A DNA stretch of 40,883 nt from Defluviicoccus sp. bin129 (lineage in GTDB: Bacteria; Pseudomonadota; Alphaproteobacteria; MPNO01): positions 1-40,883 of the forward strand of contig MPNO01000043.1 in assembly GCA_002239065.1 (NCBI GenBank), in the 5' to 3' direction. Position numbers and translations under genes: made by a program. Positions 35,182-40,883 of this stretch are shown piece after piece. The notes beneath the pieces are model-generated. The model had not been told where the DNA came from. It ran no database searches and was given only the letters and a program-made list of their open reading frames with translations. The first letter of the stretch is position 1. The number at the start of each line of letters is the position of its first letter.

Positions 35182-36702
35182 TCAGCGCCAGATCGGATCG
35201 CCCGAGCCCGGCAGGCCGTATTCCGCCCATCGGCGCGTTACGTCCGCGATCACGTCCCCGTCCATGCGGATCGGCCGCCCCCACGGGCGGGAAGTCTCGG
35301 GCGGAATCTTGGTCGTCGCGTCGATCCCGAGCTTGGCGCCCAGCCCGGGCTCGGGCGAGGCGAAGTCGAGCGTGTCGATCGGCGTGTTCTCGATCACCGT
35401 CAGGTCCCGCGCCGGGTCGACATTGGTGGCGATCGCCCAGACCACGTCCGACCAGCGCCGCGCATCCAGCCCGGCATCCACCACGATGACGAACTTGGTG
35501 TACATGAACTGCCGCAGATAGGACCAGACGGCCATCATGATCCGCCTGGCGTGGCCTGGATAGGCCTTCCTCAGCGCGACCACCGCCACCCGGTAGCTGC
35601 ACGCCTCGGGCGGCAGCCAGAAATCGGCGATCTCCGGAAACTGCTGGGTGAGCAGCGGCACGAACACCTCGTTGAGCGCTTCGCCCAGCACCGAGGGCTC
35701 GTCCGGCGGGCGCCCGGTGAAGGTGGTCAGGTAGATCGGTGCGCGGCGCATCGTCATCGCCGTCACCGTGAACGCCGGGAAGCTGTCGGCCGGGTTGTAA
35801 TACCCGGTGTGGTCGCCGTAGGGGCCTTCCTCGCCGTACTGGTCGAGCGAGACCTCGCCCTCCAGCACGATCTCGGCCTCGGCCGGGACCTTGAGCGGCA
35901 CCGTCCTGCAGTCGACCAGGTCGAGCCGGCGGCCGCGCAGCAGCCCGGCGAAGCGGTATTCCGACATGGTGTCCGGGACGGGCGCCACCGCCGCGATGAT
36001 CGTCGCGGGGTCGGCGCCGATCACCGCCGCGGCGGGCAGGCTGCGCGCCCCGCCCGTCCCGGTCTCCGCGCGTTCGGCATGGTGACGGGCGCCGCCGCGG
36101 TGGCGCAGCCAGCGCATCAGCGTGGTGTTCCGGCCGGTCACCTGCATGCGGTAGATGCCGAGATTGGTCCGGCCCTCCGCATCGGCGGTGGCGACCAGGG
36201 GCCAGGTGATCAGCGGCGCCGGCTCGCCCGGCCAGCACATCTGCACCGGCAGGCGCGCGAGGTCGACGTCGCCGCCGGTCAGCACGACCTCCTGGCACGG
36301 GGCGCGGCTTACCGTGCGCGGCTGCATCGCCATCGCGGTCTTCAGGAGCGGCAGCATGTCGAGCGCCTCGCGCCAGCCGCCGGGGGGCTCGGGCTGGCGC
36401 AGGAAGGCGAGTTGCTCGCCGAGCGCGCGCAGCGTCCCGGGCTCGCGCCCCATCCCCCAGGCGACGCGCTCGACCGTGCCGAACAGATTGGCGAGCACCG
36501 GCATTTCGGACGGCGTCCCGTCCGCCTTGACCGGGTTCTCGAAGATCACCGCCGGGCCCTGCTCCGCCAGCAGCCGGGTCTGGATCTCGGTCATCTCCAG
36601 CGCGGTGGAGACCGGGGCGGAGACGCGCACCAGCCGGCCCGCGGATTCGAGCCGGGCGACGAAGGCGCGCAGATCCGCGTAGCTGGTGGCTTGTGGGTTC
36701 AT
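35182..36702 (-). CDS. ubiD: UbiD-family prenyl-FMN-dependent decarboxylase
   Basis: The 506-residue UbiD protein begins SYADLRAFVARLESAGRLVR and contains PAVIFENPVK, NLFGTVERVAWGMG, TGRNTTLMRW with the upstream N-L-G-I-Y-R-M-Q-V that holds prenyl-FMN, the catalytic-glutamate block DQYGEEGPYGDHTGYY, PPDEPSVLGEALNEVF and KFVIVVDAGLDARRWSDVVW. It decarboxylates 4-hydroxy-3-polyprenylbenzoate in ubiquinone synthesis; length and layout fit the canonical enzyme, although other aromatic-acid decarboxylases share them. No ubiX is in this window. ATG 36702. It lies downstream of the F0 operon. Confidence 0.92.
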   Translation of the reverse strand: MNPQATSYADLRAFVARLESAGRLVRVSAPVSTALEMTEIQTRLLAEQGPAVIFENPVKADGTPSEMPVLANLFGTVERVAWGMGREPGTLRALGEQLAFLRQPEPPGGWREALDMLPLLKTAMAMQPRTVSRAPCQEVVLTGGDVDLARLPVQMCWPGEPAPLITWPLVATADAEGRTNLGIYRMQVTGRNTTLMRWLRHRGGARHHAERAETGTGGARSLPAAAVIGADPATIIAAVAPVPDTMSEYRFAGLLRGRRLDLVDCRTVPLKVPAEAEIVLEGEVSLDQYGEEGPYGDHTGYYNPADSFPAFTVTAMTMRRAPIYLTTFTGRPPDEPSVLGEALNEVFVPLLTQQFPEIADFWLPPEACSYRVAVVALRKAYPGHARRIMMAVWSYLRQFMYTKFVIVVDAGLDARRWSDVVWAIATNVDPARDLTVIENTPIDTLDFASPEPGLGAKLGIDATTKIPPETSRPWGRPIRMDGDVIADVTRRWAEYGLPGSGDPIWR

Positions 36703-36714
36703 CGGCCGGGGTTC

Positions 36715-36738
36715 CGGGCGCCCGCTTGACGGCGCCCG
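36715..36738 (-). other. Hairpin between the F0 operon and ubiD
   Basis: CGGGCGCC (36715-36722) and GGCGCCCG (36731-36738) form an 8-bp stem with an 8-nt loop, about 50 bp beyond the atpF stop in the direction of transcription. There is no U-tract, so termination is uncertain. Confidence 0.35.
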
Positions 36739-36786
36739 TCATGCTGCCAAAGGACGGCGCGCTTGGCCATGGCGCCGACCGGCGGT

Positions 36787-37269
36787 TCAGTTGAGATGTT
36801 TGGGGAGGTCCCTGACCGCTTCGTCGACCAGCGCCGAGGCCCGGTCCTCCCCGAGCCGCTCGCCGATGATCCGCGCGCTCGCGGCGATCGCGACGTCGAT
36901 GGCGGCATTGCGCACTTCGCGCAGCGCGTCGGCCTCGGCCTGGGCGATCTTCTCGCGGGCGAGCGCCTGGCGGCGTTCGAGGGTCCGCTCCAGCGCCTCG
37001 GTCGCCTCGGCCCGGATGCGCTCGGCCTCGATGCGCGCCTGTTCGATCATCTGCTCGGCCTCGCGCGCCGCGTCGCGCTGCTTGCGCTGGTACTCCGCCA
37101 GCAAGTGCTGGGCTTCCTCGTGCAGCGTCCGGGCCTCGTCGAGGGTCTGCTTGATGCGCTCGCCGCGCGCATCGAGGGCCGTCGTGATGCCCCGCCATGC
37201 CGGCCGGGCGATGCCGGCGACCAGGATCACGAAACCCACCGCGACCCAGAATTCCGCCGTCGACAGCAT
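36787..37269 (-). CDS. atpF: ATP synthase F0 subunit b
   Basis: The 160-residue subunit has an N-terminal membrane helix (FWVAVGFVILVAGIARPAW) followed by a long charged alpha-helix (ALDARGERIKQTLDEARTLH through ARIEAERIRAEATEALERTL) ending EAVRDLPKHLN. It forms the peripheral stalk with b'. ATG 37269 overlaps the b' stop (ATGA). It is the last gene of atpI-B-E-b'-b. Confidence 0.94.
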   Translation of the reverse strand: MLSTAEFWVAVGFVILVAGIARPAWRGITTALDARGERIKQTLDEARTLHEEAQHLLAEYQRKQRDAAREAEQMIEQARIEAERIRAEATEALERTLERRQALAREKIAQAEADALREVRNAAIDVAIAASARIIGERLGEDRASALVDEAVRDLPKHLN

Positions 37270-37763
37270 CAGCCCCGCCCCCCCACGACCTGGGCCACCG
37301 CGGCCTCGGCCGAACTCCGGTCGGTGGGAGCCCCGGTGAGCCGCTCCGCGGCGAGCCCGGCAAGCTCGGCGGCAATCGCCTCGACATCCGCCATGGCCTG
37401 TTCGCGCGCCGCCCCGATGCGCGCCTCGCCCGCCGCCGCCTCCTCGGCCAGCCTCCGGCCCAGCGCCTCGTTCTTCTCCGCCGCCTCGGCGGCGAAGCGC
37501 TCGGCGCTGTCGCGCAGGATGTCCTGGGCCTCCGCGCGCGCCCTGGCCGCCGCCGCCTCATACGCCGCGAGGACCGACTCGGCCTCCGTCTTGATCTCGT
37601 CCGCGCGGCGCAGATCGCCGTCGATGCGCTCCTGACGCGTCGCCAGGATCTGCGAGATCCGCGGCAGGGCGGAGCGCTTCATGACGATGTAGAGAATGCC
37701 GAAGGTCAGGAACAGCCAGACGAGCTGGCTGAGAAAGGTGCCGACCTGTTCGAGCTGGGGCAT
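37269..37763 (-). CDS. atpF2: ATP synthase F0 subunit b'
   Basis: The 164-residue b' subunit (also called AtpX or AtpG in some alphaproteobacteria) begins PQLEQVGTFLSQLVWLFLTF with a membrane helix continuing ILYIVMK, then SALPRISQILATRQERIDGD and an alanine-rich coiled coil. A second b-type subunit is the alphaproteobacterial/photosynthetic arrangement. The gene lies 23 nt after atpE and overlaps atpF by three bases. Confidence 0.94.
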   Translation of the reverse strand: MPQLEQVGTFLSQLVWLFLTFGILYIVMKRSALPRISQILATRQERIDGDLRRADEIKTEAESVLAAYEAAAARARAEAQDILRDSAERFAAEAAEKNEALGRRLAEEAAAGEARIGAAREQAMADVEAIAAELAGLAAERLTGAPTDRSSAEAAVAQVVGGRG

Positions 37764-37786
37764 GGTCGCTCCGGAAGCCCGCGTGG

Positions 37787-38011
37787 CTAGCCGAACAGGA
37801 TGATCAACGCGATCACCAGCGCGAACAGCGCGATCGCCTCGACAAGCGCGAAGCCCAGCATGGTCATGGTGAACACTTCGTCGCGAGCCGCCGGGTTGCG
37901 TCCCACGGCGGTGATGAATGCGGAGAAGATCGCACCGATACCGATACCCGATCCGATGACCCCGATTACCGCGAGACCGGCGCCGATGACCTTGGCTGCT
38001 TCAAGCTCCAT
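37787..38011 (-). CDS. atpE: ATP synthase F0 subunit c
   Basis: This 74-residue proteolipid has two membrane helices joined by a polar loop: GAGLAVIGVIGSGIGIGAIF (glycine motif), loop RNPAARDE, and MLGFALVEAIALFALVIALI with the proton-carrying glutamate E58. The sodium-binding residues of Na+-type c subunits are not evident. ATG 38011 has GAGAGGAC upstream. It forms the c-ring. Confidence 0.98.
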   Translation of the reverse strand: MELEAAKVIGAGLAVIGVIGSGIGIGAIFSAFITAVGRNPAARDEVFTMTMLGFALVEAIALFALVIALIILFG

Positions 38012-38041
38012 GATGTCCTCTCTTTCGCAGGATGCGGCCGC

Positions 38042-38779
38042 TCAGTGCAGATGCAGAGCGTCGTTGATGTACAGGCAGGTGAGGATCGCGAACACATAGG
38101 CCTGAAGGAACGCGATCAGCAATTCGAGCCCCGACAGCGCGGCGACGAAGGCGAGCGGAACCACACCGGCAGCCCCCAGGACCGGCACGAAGCCGGCGAA
38201 CACCTTGAGCAGGGTGTGCCCGGCAAGCATGTTCGCGAACAGCCGGACCGACAGGCTGATCGGGCGCGACAGGTAGGAGATGATCTCGATCGGGATCATC
38301 AGCGGCCACAGCGCCACGGAAATGCCCGGGGGCACGAAAAACGCGAAGAAACGCACCCCGTGCTTGACGAATCCGAGGATCGTTACCCCGACGAATACCA
38401 CCGCCGCCAGGGCGAAGGTCACGACGATGTGACTGGTGAAGGTGAAGCTGTAGGGGATCATCCCCAGCATGTTGCCGAACAGCACGAACATGAACAGCGT
38501 GAACACGAAGGGAAAGTAGCGCCGCCCGTCCGGCCCCACGGTGTCGCGCAGAAGGCCGACGATGAACTCGTAGGAGAGCTCCACCATCGACTGCCAGCGC
38601 CCGGGCACCAGGGCGCGCCGGCGCGCGCCGAGCAGCAGGAAGAGGGTGATCCCGATCAGCGCGATCACCATCATCAGCGACGAGTTGGTAAACGAGATGT
38701 CCGCCTCGCCAAGATGGATCGGCAGCAGCGTCTTGATCTCGAATTGCGAGAGCGGGCCGTGATGTTCAGCGCTCGCCAT
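38042..38779 (-). CDS. atpB: ATP synthase F0 subunit a
   Basis: This 245-residue subunit has five or six membrane helices and the essential arginine in YLSRPISLSVRLFANMLAGH, plus the late GLELLIAFLQAYVFAILTCL helix. It lines the proton half-channels against the c-ring. ATG 38779 lies within the end of atpI (14-nt overlap), indicating translational coupling. Confidence 0.97.
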   Translation of the reverse strand: MASAEHHGPLSQFEIKTLLPIHLGEADISFTNSSLMMVIALIGITLFLLLGARRRALVPGRWQSMVELSYEFIVGLLRDTVGPDGRRYFPFVFTLFMFVLFGNMLGMIPYSFTFTSHIVVTFALAAVVFVGVTILGFVKHGVRFFAFFVPPGISVALWPLMIPIEIISYLSRPISLSVRLFANMLAGHTLLKVFAGFVPVLGAAGVVPLAFVAALSGLELLIAFLQAYVFAILTCLYINDALHLH

Positions 38780-39113
38780 TTCGCTCGGCCTCCGGTCTCT
38801 TGCCCGTCGCGTCGCCCACGGTCCGGTTCATGCGCTCCATCACCCGGTAGACGTTCAGCATCCCGGCGGCGGCGCCCAGAACGAAGAACACGACCAGCAG
38901 CCACGGCGCCGTGCCCAGCCAGCTGTCGAGCAGCAGCCCGATGCCGACGCCCACGACCAGAGCGGCGACCAGCTCCGCCCCGATCCTGACCGCGAGGCTC
39001 AGCCCGCGGCCGCGTTCGGCCGCCGCGCGCGCGCCGCCGTCTTCTTCGGCACGCAACCGTTTGAGCCGCCTATCCAGGTCCCTGAGGGGTTGCGGACGCT
39101 CGGGCTCGGCCAT
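38766..39113 (-). CDS. atpI: AtpI, F0 operon accessory protein
   Basis: The 115-residue protein has a charged N-terminus (RDLDRRLKRLRAEED) and two membrane helices: LAVRIGAELVAALVVGVGIG, and WLLVVFFVLGAAAGMLNVYR. This is the AtpI/Mg2+-import-and-c-ring-assembly family. ATG 39113 (MAEPERPQP) is preferred; an upstream in-frame ATG at 39233 would lie before the promoter -10 and is excluded by the promoter at 39180-39208. It heads the F0 operon. Confidence 0.9.
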   Translation of the reverse strand: MAEPERPQPLRDLDRRLKRLRAEEDGGARAAAERGRGLSLAVRIGAELVAALVVGVGIGLLLDSWLGTAPWLLVVFFVLGAAAGMLNVYRVMERMNRTVGDATGKRPEAERNGER

Positions 39114-39179
39114 GGATCGCTTGCAACGCCGCGCCGCGCACCCCGAGCGCGGGGAGCGCCAAGGCCAACGGCGGGCCGC

Positions 39180-39208
39180 ACGATAGGGAGCCGCCGATAC
39201 CCTGTCAA
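39180..39208 (-). promoter_or_regulatory. Sigma70-type promoter of the atpIBE-b'-b operon
   Basis: On the minus strand a perfect -35 TTGACA (39208-39203) is followed by a 17-bp spacer and a -10 TATCGT (39185-39180). The expected start point is near 39173, about 60 bp upstream of the atpI ATG. This is the clearest promoter in the window. Confidence 0.75.
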
Positions 39209-39304
39209 GGTCTAACCGATACCTCTCAACCATTTGAAAACAAACATGGAATGGAGGGTCAGGGAGGCCTTGCCACGCCGCCCCGCAATGTGGCGAATCC
39301 GCGC

Positions 39305-40883
39305 CTAGGCCGGTTCGCGCAGCCGCTCGGCGGCCATCAGGTCGACCGAGACGAGCTGGGACACGCCGGGCTCCGGCATGGTGACCCCATACAGCCGGTC
39401 CATCCGCGCCATGGTCAGGCGGTGATGGGTGATCAGCAAGAAACGGGTCTCGCCGCCGCGGCAGATCTCTTCGAGCAGATTGCAGAACCGGTCGACATTG
39501 TTGTCGTCGAGCGGCGCGTCGACCTCGTCGAGGACGCAGATCGGCGCCGGGTTGGTCAGGAATACCGCGAACAGCAGGGCGATCGCCGTCAGCGCCTGTT
39601 CCCCGCCCGACATCAGCGACATCGACTGGAGCCGCTTGCCCGGCGGGCTCGCCATCACTTCGAGACCCGATTCGAACGGGTCCTCCGACTCGGTCAGCGC
39701 GAGCCGGGCGCTGCCGCCGCCGAACAGACGGGCAAAGACGGTCCGGAAATGGCCGTCGATGGTCTCGAACGCCGCCAGCAGCCGTTCGCGCCCCTCGCGG
39801 TTGAGGTCCGCGATACCGTGGCGCAGCTTGGCGATGGCGCCCAGCAGATCCTCCCGCTCGCCGAACATCCCGGCGATGCGGGTTTCGAGCTCGGCCGCCT
39901 CGATGTCGGCGCGCAGGTTGACCGGTCCGATGTTCTCCCGCTCGCGGTTGAGCTTGTCGAGCCTCGCCTGTAGCGCTTCCGCATCGGGTAGCTCCGCATC
40001 CGGGTCGATCCCGAAGCCCTCGGCGATCTCTTCCGGGGCGCAGCCGAGCCGTTCCCGCACGCGCTCGTCGACGGCGTCGAGACCCTGCCGTGCCTGTTCG
40101 AGTTCGGCCTCGCGGCGGACCCGTTCCTCGCGCCTCTCGGCGAGCCTGTTCTCGTCCGTGCGCAGCGACCGCGCGGCGTCCTCGAGCCGTGCTTCCGCAT
40201 CGGCGAGAGCGGCGGACGCTCGGTCGCGCCGTGCGTCGGCCTCGACGATATCGGCCGCGAGCGTTTCACCCTCGCGGGCCAGCGCGGCCGGGCGCTCCGC
40301 CAGCGCGGCGCGCTCCGTCGTCGCCTCGCCGATGCGAGCGGTGAAATCCTGGATATCGCGCCCGGCGGTGGATTCGCGTTCCCGCCACGATTCGATGTCC
40401 CCCTCGATCGCCGTCTTGCGCCGCGCGCGCTGCTCGGCCTCGGCGAGTGTCCGCTGATAGTCCTGGCCGATTTCGGCGACCCGGCCGCGCGCCCCGTCGA
40501 GCGCGGTCTTCGCCCGTTCCACCGCGTCGCTCCGGAGCGCGGAATCGGCAAGCGAGTCGAGCTCGGTGCCCGCCTGCTCCAGCGCCGTTTCCGCCTCGTC
40601 GAGCTCGGCGGCGATGGCGGCCTCGGCGTCCGCCGCCGATCTGCGGTAGGACCGTTCGCCGGCGAGCGCCGCCGTGGCCTCGGATTCGTCCGCCCTGGCT
40701 GCCGCGAGCGCCGCCTCCGCATCGCGCCGGGCGGCGCGCGCCCCGTCTTCCGCCGCGATTGCCGCGGCCAGACGCCGGCTCGTCGCCTCCGCCGCGGCGG
40801 AGGCGTCTTCGCGCACCCCCTCCAGCGCGGCGAGGGTGCCGCGCAGCTCTTCCAGCCGGTTGCGCTGGGCCATGCGCTTGGCG
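39305..40883 (-). CDS. smc: SMC chromosome-segregation ATPase, C-terminal part (runs off right edge)
   Basis: About 526 codons of the C-terminal half are visible; the frame is open to the right edge, so the N-terminal Walker A, first coiled coil and hinge are outside. Seen here are a long alanine/glutamate/arginine-rich coiled coil, the returning head segment [20 protein letters not shown], the ABC signature [20 protein letters not shown], Walker [21 protein letters not shown] and a switch histidine in [20 protein letters not shown]. The protein works with ScpA/ScpB to condense and segregate origins. The stop at 39305 is about 100 bp upstream of the F0 promoter, so it and the atp operon share orientation. 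Confidence 0.95.
   Translation of the reverse strand, partial: AKRMAQRNRLEELRGTLAALEGVREDASAAAEATSRRLAAAIAAEDGARAARRDAEAALAAARADESEATAALAGERSYRRSAADAEAAIAAELDEAETALEQAGTELDSLADSALRSDAVERAKTALDGARGRVAEIGQDYQRTLAEAEQRARRKTAIEGDIESWRERESTAGRDIQDFTARIGEATTERAALAERPAALAREGETLAADIVEADARRDRASAALADAEARLEDAARSLRTDENRLAERREERVRREAELEQARQGLDAVDERVRERLGCAPEEIAEGFGIDPDAELPDAEALQARLDKLNRERENIGPVNLRADIEAAELETRIAGMFGEREDLLGAIAKLRHGIADLNREGRERLLAAFETIDGHFRTVFARLFGGGSARLALTESEDPFESGLEVMASPPGKRLQSMSLMSGGEQALTAIALLFAVFLTNPAPICVLDEVDAPLDDNNVDRFCNLLEEICRGGETRFLLITHHRLTMARMDRLYGVTMPEPGVSQLVSVDLMAAERLREPA

Noticed and set aside
33773..37561. Very long minus-strand open frame (over 1200 codons) extending upstream of pmbA through ubiD and atpF
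   Set aside because: Only the pmbA part (start 35116) has family sequence; the rest is arginine/proline-rich sequence antiphase to ubiD and the atp genes, a result of GC-rich DNA having few stops.
39114..39233. Longer AtpI starting at ATG 39233
   Set aside because: The extra 40 residues are unlike the family and the predicted promoter lies inside this stretch.

Overview
The window is very GC-rich, densely packed chromosomal DNA from an alphaproteobacterium. The best evidence is an F0 operon with separate b' and b subunits headed by atpI, an ATP12-type chaperone, a pmbA/msbA/waaA/lpxK lipid A block and a Gram-negative porin. Genus cannot be read from the sequence. Coding density is high, and no stretch above about 250 bp lacks a gene.

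Left edge (1-2.9 kb): the N-terminus of a tyrosine integrase runs off the edge. Next to it is a second integrase cut off inside its catalytic domain, then a decayed 5' copy of a porin gene, then the intact porin with a strong terminator. This looks like the eroded edge of a mobile island.

Ureide nitrogen block (3.0-9.2 kb): a small ORF matching the C-terminal tail of E. coli FdrA, then allG (DUF1116) and fdrA on +; allH (DUF2877) and carbamate kinase on -; then pucG on +. PucG makes oxalurate from ureidoglycine. AllFGH-type proteins split oxalurate to oxamate and carbamoyl phosphate, and carbamate kinase recovers ATP. A PuuE-like (allantoinase-family) hydrolase at 12.3 kb may belong to the same theme; it is translationally coupled to a COG0523 GTPase and followed by an LVIVD-repeat protein.

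Housekeeping and mixed block (9.2-18.3 kb): ATP12 chaperone, lipB, tRNA-Leu(GAG), mgtE, the PuuE-like operon, an uncharacterised nuclease-fold-like protein with a Rid-family protein, and a divergent thiamine-diphosphate enzyme.

Accessory aromatic-type block (18.4-26.8 kb): a REP-like palindromic repeat and an orphan antitoxin with a toxin scrap precede a seven-gene minus-strand run. In transcription order this is a meta-cleavage-type hydrolase, YciI-like protein, gamma-glutamyltransferase, small VOC protein, a frameshifted extradiol-dioxygenase-like gene, an intact extradiol-dioxygenase-like gene, and a Rieske oxygenase. A DUF433/DUF5615 toxin-antitoxin pair with a nonsense mutation in the toxin, and an HpaI-type aldolase, lie upstream.

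Core block (26.8-40.9 kb): purD, xseA, lpxK, waaA, msbA, pmbA, ubiD, the F0 operon atpI-B-E-b'-b with a recognisable sigma70-type promoter, and the C-terminal half of smc running off the right edge.

Recurrent oddities are two local imperfect duplications in G/C-run-rich coding DNA (one in frame, one frameshifting), several decayed genes, and convergent genes whose 3' ends overlap.
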